Source: Actinopolymorpha pittospori (GTDB taxonomy: Bacteria; Actinomycetota; Actinomycetes; Propionibacteriales; Actinopolymorphaceae). From it: 64,000 nucleotides of DNA. The notes beneath the pieces were generated by a model. It made no database searches, had not been told where the DNA came from, and saw only the letters and a program-made list of their open reading frames with translations. Both the position numbers and the translations under genes were made by a program. The stretch lies in contig NZ_JADBEM010000001.1 of assembly GCF_014873875.1 (NCBI RefSeq), forward strand, positions 2,108,001 through 2,172,000, in the 5' to 3' direction. Positions within the stretch are counted from its first letter, which is position 1; the number at the start of each line of letters is the position of its first letter. Below, one piece after another: positions 36,086-45,126 of the stretch.

Positions 36086-38142
36086 TCACTCGTATTCGTA
36101 GCGGAGGTGTCGTCCGCCCCACCAGGGGACTTCGGTGGTGGGGAGGTCGGCGTGGCGGAGGACGGGTGAGTAGGCGCGTCGGTCGAGGCGGACGATGGTT
36201 TCGTTATCGCGGTTTTCGATTGTGCCGCCGGTGGAGAGGAATCGGCGTTGCAGGGTGTCGGGTGTGGCGGTGGCGTAGCCGGGGAGGCGTCGGCGGAGCG
36301 CGGCGCAGATGGTGTGGGCGAGTACGGAGAGCACGACGTCGAGGTCGATGTTGAGGGGGACCGCGCCGGCGAGGGCGTCCAGGCCGAAGGAGCGGATGGC
36401 TTCGGCGAGGCGTTGTTCGATGTTCATCCGCCTGGCGTAGGCCTCGATCACGTGTTTGGTCGGGGTGGTGCGATTGTTGGTGATCAGGATGGTGGGTTCG
36501 TCGTGCCCGAGTCCGGTGATGGCGAGTTGGCGTAGCGTGCTGGGGTAGGCCGAGAGTGTGGCGGCGGGGTCTTCGATCACGCGGACACGGCGGGTTTTCC
36601 CGCCCGCTCGGGCGATGGTGAGTGGTGTCCAGTCCTTGGCGGGCAAGGCATGTAGGTGTTCGGTGAGTTTCGGGGTGCGGGCGCGCAGGGTGATGAAGGC
36701 GATGCCGCGGGCGTCGAGGTCGGCGAGCTGGGCCTGGGTGGTGACCTTGGAATCGAAGATCAACAGTTTCGGGTCCGCTCCGGAGGTTGTGCGCCAGTGG
36801 TCGGCGAAGGCGAGGATTTCGTTGTTCTGGTTGGCTTTGGCGAGGTCGGCGTTGGCGTAGAGCAGGGTGTGGGTGGCCGCGTCTTCGGCGAAGAAGGTCA
36901 ACACTGAGCGGGTGCGTTGCGAACGTCTGGGCACGTAGTGTTTTTCCAACGCGGGGTCGGCGCCCCAGTGCATGACGGCGTGGAAGTCGAGGTTGATCGC
37001 CTCGCCGTGCGCGAGCCCTGCGGCGAGGCTGGCTTTGTCCAGTGCGGCAAGGAATCGTTGTTGCCGGGTGTGGTCGAGCCGGTAGGAGTAGGTGGTCAGC
37101 GCGGTGGCCTTGGGCAGGCTGGTCAGCCCGGCGAACAACGCCGCACCGGGGTCGGTGGCGATGTCGTCGATGTGGGAGACGCGGCGGGTGGTGGTGAGTT
37201 TGATCGCCAGCAGCGACAGGATCGAGCTGATCGCCGGGATCACAGACGTGCCGGGATAGCCCGCGGCCCGCACCAGGCCGGGCAGGTCCAGTGCCACCAG
37301 ATCGGGGATGGTCAGCAGTAGCCCGGCCATCCGGGTGTCGGCGTGGGCGGGCAGGACGGCGAAGTCGATCACCTTGGTGCGGGGCTGGGATTCGCGTCGG
37401 GGTAGGCCGCGCTCGGCGTGCGGACGGGGCCACAAGCGTGGGAACCCTTCCTCGGCCAGGACTTCGGCGACCCCGGTGCGGTTGAGCGGAGTGTCCTCCT
37501 CGGCGAGCGCGGCAGCGATCTCCTGGGCCGAGTGGCCCAACCGGCGCAGCTCGATGATCCTGGTGCGGGCCGCTTCCTTGGCCGGGGCCGTCTTCGGGCC
37601 CGGACGCGAGCTCTGGAAGAACTCGCAGCGTCCGGCCCGGAAGTCCCGCACCAGCGACTGCAGCGTCGTCAGGGTGTAGCCGAAGCGGGTCGCCGCCTCC
37701 GCCGCTGAGACTCCCTCGAACAGGTACGCGCGCAGTGCCTCGTAACGACGCTGGTTCGCCGCTGCTGGGGCGGCGAAGTACTCACTGCCCCGACGGGCCG
37801 CTTCTGGGGTGGATATCGCTGCTTGTTCCACGATTCAACTACAGCAAGCGACACGATCGCGGTCAACGTGACACGCCGATCACTGGCGGCGACAGAGCGC
37901 AACGGCAGCCATCGCTGCGTCTCTCCCGCCGTCGTACTCCAAGTGAGATCGTGCTCGCTCATCACATCCGGGTCGGACGACAATCCGAAATCCGCCACAA
38001 CAGGCAGTCAGATCGACCCTGACCGATCACCCGCTTCGGGCGCAACGACCATCACAATCACATGCCCATAGGCGAAAGCAGCCCGGAGCCGCCCAACATC
38101 CTGGAGCCACCGACGCGCCACCGCTAGACACGAGAATCGGCG
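36049..38142. mobile_element. 2094-bp insertion sequence, left copy
   Basis: The termini CGCTGATTCTCGCG and CGCCGATTCTCGTG form imperfect inverted repeats. The direct repeat CTAA flanks it at 36045-36048 and 38143-38146. It is an inverted duplicate of the element at 40176-42269: same length, and the transposases are identical over 581 residues. The 311 bp upstream of the transposase gene (37832-38142) hold no other clear gene, although an overlapping open frame reads in another phase. Confidence 0.93.
36086..37831 (-). CDS. IS4/IS1634-like DDE transposase (left copy)
   Basis: A 581-residue transposase. The N-terminal helix-turn-helix region (about residues 20-130) contains GVSAAEAATRFGYTLTTLQS and LRRLGHSAQEIAAALAEE. 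The catalytic core has Asp in INLDFHAVMHWG and Asp in LLIFDSKVTTQAQL. The C-terminal YARRMNIEQRL keeps the Y-x2-R-x3-E spacing of the YREK signature used by the IS4 superfamily. It starts with GTG at 37831. It is identical to the protein at 40487-42232. Exact IS family not determined. Confidence 0.9.
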   Translation of the reverse strand: MEQAAISTPEAARRGSEYFAAPAAANQRRYEALRAYLFEGVSAAEAATRFGYTLTTLQSLVRDFRAGRCEFFQSSRPGPKTAPAKEAARTRIIELRRLGHSAQEIAAALAEEDTPLNRTGVAEVLAEEGFPRLWPRPHAERGLPRRESQPRTKVIDFAVLPAHADTRMAGLLLTIPDLVALDLPGLVRAAGYPGTSVIPAISSILSLLAIKLTTTRRVSHIDDIATDPGAALFAGLTSLPKATALTTYSYRLDHTRQQRFLAALDKASLAAGLAHGEAINLDFHAVMHWGADPALEKHYVPRRSQRTRSVLTFFAEDAATHTLLYANADLAKANQNNEILAFADHWRTTSGADPKLLIFDSKVTTQAQLADLDARGIAFITLRARTPKLTEHLHALPAKDWTPLTIARAGGKTRRVRVIEDPAATLSAYPSTLRQLAITGLGHDEPTILITNNRTTPTKHVIEAYARRMNIEQRLAEAIRSFGLDALAGAVPLNIDLDVVLSVLAHTICAALRRRLPGYATATPDTLQRRFLSTGGTIENRDNETIVRLDRRAYSPVLRHADLPTTEVPWWGGRHLRYEYE

Positions 38143-38146
38143 CTAA

Positions 38147-38233
38147 TGGTCCGAGCGGAGCTCCGGACGGCCGATGACGAAGGCCCAGGCGAGCTGATCA
38201 CGGCCCTGGCCTGGGCCTTCGTGGTGGAGCGGG
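38147..38233. repeat. 87-bp copy of the region downstream of tRNA-Gly
   Basis: It aligns without gaps to 45049-45135 with about ten mismatches. It includes the hairpin AAGGCCCAGGC...GCCTGGGCCTT (38180-38219) and 13 bp of tRNA 3' end (GTGGTGGAGCGGG, 38221-38233), after which similarity ends. It begins directly after the CTAA target duplication of the left 2094-bp element. Interpreted as an old attachment-site remnant. Confidence 0.75.
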
Positions 38234-38253
38234 CACGCGGCACAGGTCCGTGG

Positions 38254-39753
38254 CTAGCCTTCGCCCGTGACCACGATCGAGCAACTTGAACGGGATGCCT
38301 GTAACTCGGTCATCAGGTCTCGAAGTCCAGCGGCGAGGGCGATTGCGAGCTTCTGATCACGACTTAGTGGGGCGTCGATGAGGAGCTCAGCAATGTACTG
38401 CTGTTGTCGTTCGTCCGGTGGCCGGTACATCGGAGGGGTGGGCTGGCGGCCCAGGACTGCCAGTTGCCGATCCGGGTCCCGGAGTACCTCAAGGTCCGCG
38501 ATCAAGGGTTCCCAGCCTAGGCGGCTGCGATGGAGCCACCATCCCCGGCGCCGAAGGTGCGGGTTGGTCGCCCGCTTGAGGGGCGCGAGGTCGGCAATTG
38601 ACCAGAGCCCCACATTGTGCGCGAGGACTTCGCTTGCCATGCGGGCAATTCGCGAGTGCTTGGCTGCGACAAGCCCAAGCAGATCCGGTACGTCCTCGCT
38701 CGTGGCCTTGTCCACGAGCAGCCGCAACCCCACCTTTTGCAGGGCGGGTTCCGTGCTGTGTACGAGGTGCAGCACCTCCCCCCGGTCGGTCTGCGCACCA
38801 GCCTCCGCCAGGGCAAGGTAGGCACGCGCCCGACGAGTGGGATTCGCCGGGAACCGCGCCAGCTGTCGACAGGTTGCAACCGGGTCGTTGCCCATCTCCG
38901 TCCAGCGCTGTCGGGCCCAAGACCGCACCAGGACGGAAGAGTCAACCAGTAGAGCTTCGACGTCACTCGGGGTGAGTTGAGACGCGTCAAGCTTGACCAA
39001 GCCGAGGACTCGGCTCTCAGCCGTGCGGGCGGGGAGGAGAACTGCACGGATCACAGCGGGCTCAGCGTTGTCCGCGATCAGGTTCGCGAGCAGTCGGCGC
39101 ACAACTTGGTCTCGCTCCCGGGGCAGCTGGTCGACCGCATCCTGTGTGCGCAGGAGGCCGCCGCGCTTCCGGCTGTGTTGGAAGGCGGCGCGACGGAGAT
39201 CGCGATCTGTGGACTCTCGCATCTGCGCCCAGACGTGGGGCTCGCCGTGCCGGTTCTCGATCGCGCCAAGGTAGAGGGTCCGGGCTTCTGCTCCACGACC
39301 ACGCGCTTCGAACCGCTGAAGTACCGGCATGATCCGCGAAGCAGCCTTGAGATCGGTTCGACTCAAGACTGCCTCTATGGCCGGCACACGGACCTGTGCG
39401 ACGTGATCCGCTGCGCGCAGGGCGAGCATCCGCTCACTCAAGGGAGTCCGTGAGCGGTCGAGGAGCCGCACGGCGCGCTCTCGGACGAAGCCATCGGGAT
39501 GCATGCTCGCCAGGGCCGCAGCCGGTAGAGATCCCGACAGGACCTGCCTGGTCCACTGCTGTGACGTACCCAGCGTCGGCCCCTCGCACCGATACTGGCG
39601 AGCGAACCCATCGATGCGAAGAAGGTCCCGTGCGGAGACGCTGGTGAGCCAGGACTCCGCGAGTTCCAGGGCAGCGACGTCGCCCTCAAAGGCGGCTGTC
39701 GCAGCCGTGCGCAGCCGTTCGCGGACGTCGGCAGGGCTCAGCACACGGATCAT
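38254..39753 (-). CDS. HEAT-repeat-like protein of unknown function
   Basis: A protein of about 499 residues starting MIRVLSPADVRERLRTAATA at 39753. It is alpha-helical throughout, with repeated HEAT-like units (for example PDGFVRERAVRLLDRSRTPL, RARAYLALAEAGAQTDRGEV, HSRIARMASEVLAHNVG). No catalytic motif was recognised. An open frame continues upstream through a partial tRNA copy and encodes nonsense there. It lies between the two inverted insertion sequences and next to tRNA-derived sequence, so it may be accessory cargo; a role in defence or regulation cannot be claimed. Confidence 0.78.
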   Translation of the reverse strand: MIRVLSPADVRERLRTAATAAFEGDVAALELAESWLTSVSARDLLRIDGFARQYRCEGPTLGTSQQWTRQVLSGSLPAAALASMHPDGFVRERAVRLLDRSRTPLSERMLALRAADHVAQVRVPAIEAVLSRTDLKAASRIMPVLQRFEARGRGAEARTLYLGAIENRHGEPHVWAQMRESTDRDLRRAAFQHSRKRGGLLRTQDAVDQLPRERDQVVRRLLANLIADNAEPAVIRAVLLPARTAESRVLGLVKLDASQLTPSDVEALLVDSSVLVRSWARQRWTEMGNDPVATCRQLARFPANPTRRARAYLALAEAGAQTDRGEVLHLVHSTEPALQKVGLRLLVDKATSEDVPDLLGLVAAKHSRIARMASEVLAHNVGLWSIADLAPLKRATNPHLRRRGWWLHRSRLGWEPLIADLEVLRDPDRQLAVLGRQPTPPMYRPPDERQQQYIAELLIDAPLSRDQKLAIALAAGLRDLMTELQASRSSCSIVVTGEG

Positions 39754-39800
39754 CGTCACCCATGTGAGCACGGATGTCACCGCGTTAATGGCACGAGCCA

Positions 39801-39848
39801 GTGGTGGAGCGGGTGACGGGAATCGAACCCGCACTGTCAGCTCGGGAA
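39801..39848 (-). repeat. 3' half of tRNA-Gly (48-bp copy, non-functional)
   Basis: 47 of 48 bases match 45123-45170: the anticodon 3' arm, T-arm and acceptor 3' strand with CCA. The D-arm and the 5' acceptor strand are missing, so no tRNA can form. This is the classic footprint left by an element that integrated into the tRNA-Gly gene and restored its 3' end. Confidence 0.87.
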
Positions 39849-40175
39849 ACGTACGTCTATGGCCCTCGGAGCCCGATCTACGGCGCGAACGCGAGGCTGG
39901 AACAGCCTGGAGTACTCCTCGTCGTCCTCGCCTAATGGCTCGTTGATGGCCCGGATCGAGTCGCTTACCGGTGTGTCGAACGGGGTTCACTAGTGATCAT
40001 CTAGGCGCCGGGACGCGTGAGTTATGGCTCCCAGATCGTGGCCGAACGGTCGCGAACAGAGATGAATGAGCCGGGAACTGAGACTGAGGCTTCCGTAATG
40101 GCTCCTTGCTGCCATTGGGCGTGGCCGTGGCTGGCCGTACTCGTGATGACGGTGCGGGCGCCCCGGACCCCTTAG
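39849..40175. other. Gene-poor junction, 327 bp
   Basis: No complete gene. A short minus-strand frame (about 45 codons) ends with a TGA inside the tRNA copy (ending EEYSRLFQPRVRA then AIDVRFPS). The position is where an integrase gene would end, but no recombinase motif is visible. The rest up to the TTAG duplication of the right-hand insertion sequence shows nothing recognisable. Confidence 0.4.
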
Positions 40176-42269
40176 CGCCGATTCTCGTGTCTAGCGGTGG
40201 CGCGTCGGTGGCTCCAGGATGTTGGGCGGCTCCGGGCTGCTTTCGCCTATGGGCATGTGATTGTGATGGTCGTTGCGCCCGAAGCGGGTGATCGGTCAGG
40301 GTCGATCTGACTGCCTGTTGTGGCGGATTTCGGATTGTCGTCCGACCCGGATGTGATGAGCGAGCACGATCTCACTTGGAGTACGACGGCGGGAGAGACG
40401 CAGCGATGGCTGCCGTTGCGCTCTGTCGCCGCCAGTGATCGGCGTGTCACGTTGACCGCGATCGTGTCGCTTGCTGTAGTTGAATCGTGGAACAAGCAGC
40501 GATATCCACCCCAGAAGCGGCCCGTCGGGGCAGTGAGTACTTCGCCGCCCCAGCAGCGGCGAACCAGCGTCGTTACGAGGCACTGCGCGCGTACCTGTTC
40601 GAGGGAGTCTCAGCGGCGGAGGCGGCGACCCGCTTCGGCTACACCCTGACGACGCTGCAGTCGCTGGTGCGGGACTTCCGGGCCGGACGCTGCGAGTTCT
40701 TCCAGAGCTCGCGTCCGGGCCCGAAGACGGCCCCGGCCAAGGAAGCGGCCCGCACCAGGATCATCGAGCTGCGCCGGTTGGGCCACTCGGCCCAGGAGAT
40801 CGCTGCCGCGCTCGCCGAGGAGGACACTCCGCTCAACCGCACCGGGGTCGCCGAAGTCCTGGCCGAGGAAGGGTTCCCACGCTTGTGGCCCCGTCCGCAC
40901 GCCGAGCGCGGCCTACCCCGACGCGAATCCCAGCCCCGCACCAAGGTGATCGACTTCGCCGTCCTGCCCGCCCACGCCGACACCCGGATGGCCGGGCTAC
41001 TGCTGACCATCCCCGATCTGGTGGCACTGGACCTGCCCGGCCTGGTGCGGGCCGCGGGCTATCCCGGCACGTCTGTGATCCCGGCGATCAGCTCGATCCT
41101 GTCGCTGCTGGCGATCAAACTCACCACCACCCGCCGCGTCTCCCACATCGACGACATCGCCACCGACCCCGGTGCGGCGTTGTTCGCCGGGCTGACCAGC
41201 CTGCCCAAGGCCACCGCGCTGACCACCTACTCCTACCGGCTCGACCACACCCGGCAACAACGATTCCTTGCCGCACTGGACAAAGCCAGCCTCGCCGCAG
41301 GGCTCGCGCACGGCGAGGCGATCAACCTCGACTTCCACGCCGTCATGCACTGGGGCGCCGACCCCGCGTTGGAAAAACACTACGTGCCCAGACGTTCGCA
41401 ACGCACCCGCTCAGTGTTGACCTTCTTCGCCGAAGACGCGGCCACCCACACCCTGCTCTACGCCAACGCCGACCTCGCCAAAGCCAACCAGAACAACGAA
41501 ATCCTCGCCTTCGCCGACCACTGGCGCACAACCTCCGGAGCGGACCCGAAACTGTTGATCTTCGATTCCAAGGTCACCACCCAGGCCCAGCTCGCCGACC
41601 TCGACGCCCGCGGCATCGCCTTCATCACCCTGCGCGCCCGCACCCCGAAACTCACCGAACACCTACATGCCTTGCCCGCCAAGGACTGGACACCACTCAC
41701 CATCGCCCGAGCGGGCGGGAAAACCCGCCGTGTCCGCGTGATCGAAGACCCCGCCGCCACACTCTCGGCCTACCCCAGCACGCTACGCCAACTCGCCATC
41801 ACCGGACTCGGGCACGACGAACCCACCATCCTGATCACCAACAATCGCACCACCCCGACCAAACACGTGATCGAGGCCTACGCCAGGCGGATGAACATCG
41901 AACAACGCCTCGCCGAAGCCATCCGCTCCTTCGGCCTGGACGCCCTCGCCGGCGCGGTCCCCCTCAACATCGACCTCGACGTCGTGCTCTCCGTACTCGC
42001 CCACACCATCTGCGCCGCGCTCCGCCGACGCCTCCCCGGCTACGCCACCGCCACACCCGACACCCTGCAACGCCGATTCCTCTCCACCGGCGGCACAATC
42101 GAAAACCGCGATAACGAAACCATCGTCCGCCTCGACCGACGCGCCTACTCACCCGTCCTCCGCCACGCCGACCTCCCCACCACCGAAGTCCCCTGGTGGG
42201 GCGGACGACACCTCCGCTACGAATACGAGTGATCAAGCTGGGGTTGAATCCGCTGCGCGAGAATCAGCG
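40176..42269. mobile_element. 2094-bp insertion sequence, right copy (inverted)
   Basis: Opposite orientation to the copy at 36049-38142 and the same length. It is flanked by the 4-bp duplication TTAG (40172-40175 and 42270-42273), the complement of the CTAA at the other copy. Inverted terminal repeats begin CGCCGATTCTCG and CGCTGATTCTCG. Each copy has its own duplication, so independent insertion into similar targets is the simplest reading. Confidence 0.93.
40487..42232 (+). CDS. IS4/IS1634-like DDE transposase (right copy)
   Basis: A 581-residue transposase with the same sequence as the left copy, including the N-terminal HTH region, the two catalytic Asp segments and the Y-x2-R-x3-E signature. 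GTG start at 40487. Complete sequence identity over the whole element argues for a very recent transposition or for gene conversion between the copies. Confidence 0.9.
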   Translation: MEQAAISTPEAARRGSEYFAAPAAANQRRYEALRAYLFEGVSAAEAATRFGYTLTTLQSLVRDFRAGRCEFFQSSRPGPKTAPAKEAARTRIIELRRLGHSAQEIAAALAEEDTPLNRTGVAEVLAEEGFPRLWPRPHAERGLPRRESQPRTKVIDFAVLPAHADTRMAGLLLTIPDLVALDLPGLVRAAGYPGTSVIPAISSILSLLAIKLTTTRRVSHIDDIATDPGAALFAGLTSLPKATALTTYSYRLDHTRQQRFLAALDKASLAAGLAHGEAINLDFHAVMHWGADPALEKHYVPRRSQRTRSVLTFFAEDAATHTLLYANADLAKANQNNEILAFADHWRTTSGADPKLLIFDSKVTTQAQLADLDARGIAFITLRARTPKLTEHLHALPAKDWTPLTIARAGGKTRRVRVIEDPAATLSAYPSTLRQLAITGLGHDEPTILITNNRTTPTKHVIEAYARRMNIEQRLAEAIRSFGLDALAGAVPLNIDLDVVLSVLAHTICAALRRRLPGYATATPDTLQRRFLSTGGTIENRDNETIVRLDRRAYSPVLRHADLPTTEVPWWGGRHLRYEYE

Positions 42270-42334
42270 TTAGCCTCGAAACACGTCACAGCCGCACCAG
42301 CCGCAGCGTCCACAACGAGGTCTTCGAGGTCACA

Positions 42335-42958
42335 GTGAAGAACATCTATGTCGTCACACATCCGGAGGCAACCCACCACGTAGACGGGCTCGTCGGTGGG
42401 TGGTTCGACTCCGATCTGACCGAGCGGGGGATGCGACAGGCTGAGTCGATCGCCGAAGCACTGTCTGAGCGCCTCAGCGACGCCGACGTCGAGACGATCA
42501 CATCCGACCTGCGCCGCGCGCAACGGACCGCAGAGGTCATCGTCAAGCGCATCGGCGGCGGCCTGAAGTTGGATCCAGACCTGCGGGAGAAGTCGTACGG
42601 CGAGGCGGGCGGCCGACCCAAGGCTTGGCTCGAAGAACGCCGCATCCCAATCCCGGAGTTCGGCGAGCGGCTACGGCACGACGAAGGTGTAGACGGTGCA
42701 GAGACACGGATGGACCTCGCCGTCAGGGCGTATGCGGCGATGGATCGGATCCAGCGCTCCGCGATGGAGAATCACGTAGTTGTGACACACGGAGGTACCG
42801 TCACCCTCCTCCTAGCAGCCTGGATTGGCATGCCCTTGGAGGCATCGGGCCGTGTCCAATTCCGCGTTTCCTCAGGTGGAATCACGCACTTGCGCAAGGA
42901 CGACCGAAACTACAGCCACCAGATCGCGCAATTGAACGAGACCCGCCACCTGAACTAA
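42335..42958 (+). CDS. Histidine phosphatase family protein with variant RHG motif
   Basis: A 207-residue phosphoglycerate-mutase-like protein (GTG 42335, GAGGTCA upstream). The usual RHG at the first catalytic histidine reads THPEATHHV (residues 8-16), keeping the His but not the Arg. The other sites are present: DLRRAQRTAEVI, the acidic EKSYGEAGG, and the second histidine in VVVTHGGTVTLLLAAWIG. Related proteins with the same THPEATHH start are known to me from actinomycetes. Activity is uncertain. It sits between two insertion sequences and is intact. Confidence 0.83.
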   Translation: MKNIYVVTHPEATHHVDGLVGGWFDSDLTERGMRQAESIAEALSERLSDADVETITSDLRRAQRTAEVIVKRIGGGLKLDPDLREKSYGEAGGRPKAWLEERRIPIPEFGERLRHDEGVDGAETRMDLAVRAYAAMDRIQRSAMENHVVVTHGGTVTLLLAAWIGMPLEASGRVQFRVSSGGITHLRKDDRNYSHQIAQLNETRHLN

Positions 42959-42996
42959 GTCCGGCGGTGCATGGCCCGCGCCTGGGCACTGACTAG

Positions 42997-44658
42997 CCCG
43001 GATCGTTCACGGCTCGGTGGGTGATCGGCGTGTAGAAGCACGGAAGTGCCTTCCTGCTTGGGATCCTTGGACTTGTCGAAGGTTCAAGTTCCCCAAGTGG
43101 AAGGCACTCCGTAGGTGAAGCGTACTTCGTGGTCTGCCGGCTTGTCTGTGTCCGCTGATGGTGTCGGTGTGGTGGCCCACTCGGGCAGCGTCGCGACCCG
43201 GCTGCTGGGCAACCGGACGGGCCTTACGACCGGACTTTCGAAGGCGATGTCGCGCCGGGACTTCGATCCGGGCCACGACCGCGGCCAGGTGCTGGTCGAC
43301 GTTGCTGTGATGCTCGCCGACGGCGGCGAGGCGATCACCGACATCGACGTGCTGCGCCACCAGGCCGGGGTGCTCGGCCCGGTCGCGTCGCCGCCGACGG
43401 TCTGGCGGGTACTCGAGGAGGTTGCTGCGGGACGGTTGAAGAAGATCGCGGCCGCAAGAGCCCGCGTCCGCCGCCACGTGTGGGCCCAGCTTCCTGACGG
43501 CGTGCCTGCCGCGAAGGTGGCCGGGACCGACCTCGGCGAGGTGGTGGTGCTCGATGTGGACGCCACGATCGTGATCGCCCATTCGGAGAAGGAGAACGCT
43601 GCGGCGACGTTCAAGCGGACTTTCGGCTACCACCCACTGGGCGTGTGGTGCGACAACACCAGCGAGTTCCTCGCCGCGAAGCTGCGGGCCGGGAACGCCG
43701 GGTCGAACACGGCCACCGATCACATCGAGGTCCTGACCGACGCGATCGCACAGATCCCCGGCACGCACCGCCGCAAGCTGCTGATCCGTAGTGATGGCGC
43801 GGGCGCGTCCCATGGGCTACTCGACTGGCTCACCGCCCAGGGCAAGGTCCGCGGCCGCAGCGTGGAGTACTCGGTGGGGTTCAGCATCACCGAGAAGATC
43901 CGCGACGCCATCAGACTCCTCCCGAAGAGGGCCTGGACGCCAGCGGTCGACGCCGACGGCGGGATCCGCGAAGGCGGCGACGTCGCCGAGCTCACCGGAG
44001 TGCTAAACCTGACGACCTGGCCCGACGGGATGCGGGTCATCGTCCGCCGTGAACGACCGCACCCCGGCGCGCAGCTGTCGCTGTTTGAGGAGCGCGACGG
44101 GTGGCGCTACCAAGCCTTCGTCACCAACACCATGACCGGGCAGCTGGGGTTCCTCGAAGCCCGTCACCGTGCCCACGCACGAGTCGAGGACCGGATCCGG
44201 CACGCCAAGGACACCGGGCTCGGCCGATTCCCGTCGCGGGAGTTCGACATCAACCAGGCATGGCTGATGCTCACCCAGGTCGCTGCCGACCTGACCGCGT
44301 GGACCCGGCTGCTGGGCTGCACCGGTGACGCTGTCGTCCTGGCGGGGTGTGAGCCCAAGGCCATGCGTTACCGGTTCCTCCACGTGCCCGCCCGCCTCAC
44401 ACACAGCGCCCGACGTCGCCGCCTGCGGATCCCCGAATCGTGGCCCTGGGCCGCGGCCATCATCGCGGTCTTCGCCAACATCGCCGCCATCCCACAACCA
44501 GCCTGACCCGATCTGTCCGCCCACGACATCACCACCCGGAGAACCGCAGCCCGGCAGCGCCAGCCGGCGCAACGTCCTACCCACGATCACGCACAGCACA
44601 GTCTCACCCGATCACACAGCACCAACACCATCGCGACGGCCCTCATGAAAGACCGGGG
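42997..44658. mobile_element. IS1380-family insertion sequence, 1662 bp
   Basis: The ends (left CCCGGATCGTTCACGG, right in reverse CCCCGGTCTTTCATGA) are imperfect inverted repeats. The palindromic CTAG at 42993-42996 and 44659-44662 fits a 4-bp duplication. It encodes one intact transposase. It is unrelated at protein level to the IS1380-type element at 20117-21791 except for family features. The right duplication contains the stop codon of the PP2C-like remnant. Confidence 0.85.
43115..44506 (+). CDS. IS1380-family transposase
   Basis: A 463-residue DDE transposase starting MKRTSWSAGLSVSADGVGVV. It has DIDVLRHQAGVLGPVAS, the first catalytic Asp in VVVLDVDATIVIAHSEKE, the second in LLIRSDGAGASHGLLDWL and a C-terminal region around ARVEDRIRHAKDTGLGRFPS with the expected Glu. 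This subgroup is abundant in corynebacteria and other actinobacteria. The gene is complete. Confidence 0.93.
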   Translation: MKRTSWSAGLSVSADGVGVVAHSGSVATRLLGNRTGLTTGLSKAMSRRDFDPGHDRGQVLVDVAVMLADGGEAITDIDVLRHQAGVLGPVASPPTVWRVLEEVAAGRLKKIAAARARVRRHVWAQLPDGVPAAKVAGTDLGEVVVLDVDATIVIAHSEKENAAATFKRTFGYHPLGVWCDNTSEFLAAKLRAGNAGSNTATDHIEVLTDAIAQIPGTHRRKLLIRSDGAGASHGLLDWLTAQGKVRGRSVEYSVGFSITEKIRDAIRLLPKRAWTPAVDADGGIREGGDVAELTGVLNLTTWPDGMRVIVRRERPHPGAQLSLFEERDGWRYQAFVTNTMTGQLGFLEARHRAHARVEDRIRHAKDTGLGRFPSREFDINQAWLMLTQVAADLTAWTRLLGCTGDAVVLAGCEPKAMRYRFLHVPARLTHSARRRRLRIPESWPWAAAIIAVFANIAAIPQPA

Positions 44659-44659
44659 C

Positions 44660-45035
44660 TAGCGCACCTTCTCGGATCGAGCTTGAGGGCGCCTCTGGCA
44701 AGAGGTGCTGTCGAATGCGGTGCAGTAGGCGGCGGTGGCGTCGTCGGTGGCTTTGCCGCGCTTCCATGGTTGGCCGTGTGGGTCGCTGGCTTCTGCTTCG
44801 CGGGTGCGGCGGATGAGTTCGGCGGGTCCGTCGTGGTCGAGGACCTGGAGGAGGGTGGGCCAGTCGGCCAGGTCGAAGCGGTCGACGAGGCGGGTGGCTC
44901 CATCGGTGAGGACTGCGGCCCTTCGCGCGGAGTCGGCGGGTACGGCTCCAACCAGGGAGTGTCACGCGCTCTCAGGTTTGGCGGCGGCGACCCAGAATCC
45001 GTCGGGTGTGTCGAGCGGGACCGGTTGATCGGACT
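44660..45035 (-). pseudogene. PP2C-like phosphatase remnant
   Basis: Minus-strand remnant with protein-like sequence in two phases: TPDGFWVAAAKPES, then after a frame change VPADSARRAAVLTDGATRLV, DRFDLADWPTLLQVLDHDGP and KRGKATDDATAAYC, ending at a TAG in the insertion-sequence duplication. LLTDGA...DDAT is the end of a PP2C-family phosphatase domain. The catalytic N-terminal two thirds are missing. It may have entered with the element bounded by the tRNA copies. Confidence 0.65.
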
Positions 45036-45081
45036 AATAGCCCGTGGATGGCCCGAGCAGGGTTTCGGACGGCCGATGACG

Positions 45082-45121
45082 AAGGCCCAGGCGAGTCGAT
45101 CATGGCTCTGGCCTGGGCCTT
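45082..45121 (-). terminator. Hairpin downstream of tRNA-Gly
   Basis: AAGGCCCAGGC (45082-45092) pairs with GCCTGGGCCTT (45111-45121) around an 18-nt loop, directly after the tRNA 3' end on the minus strand. There is no long U-run. The hairpin is duplicated at 38180-38219 and partly at 35230-35246. Confidence 0.65.
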
Positions 45122-45126
45122 TGTGG

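Noticed and set aside
37163..37190. A further copy of the 162-bp element's arm (GATGTGGGAGACGC inside the transposase)
   Set aside because: Only 14 bases match, inside a coding sequence, and there is no second arm; chance similarity.
39801..39848. A second functional tRNA-Gly gene
   Set aside because: Only the 3' half is present; the 5' acceptor strand and D-arm are missing.
39754..39990. Upstream extension of the HEAT-like protein
   Set aside because: The extension translates the partial tRNA-Gly copy (peptide like ELTVRVRFPSPAP) and junk; the family-like start is at 39753.
36049..42269. A classical composite transposon formed by the two 2094-bp copies
   Set aside because: Each copy has its own flanking 4-bp duplication on both sides; a composite insertion would show one duplication only at the outer ends.
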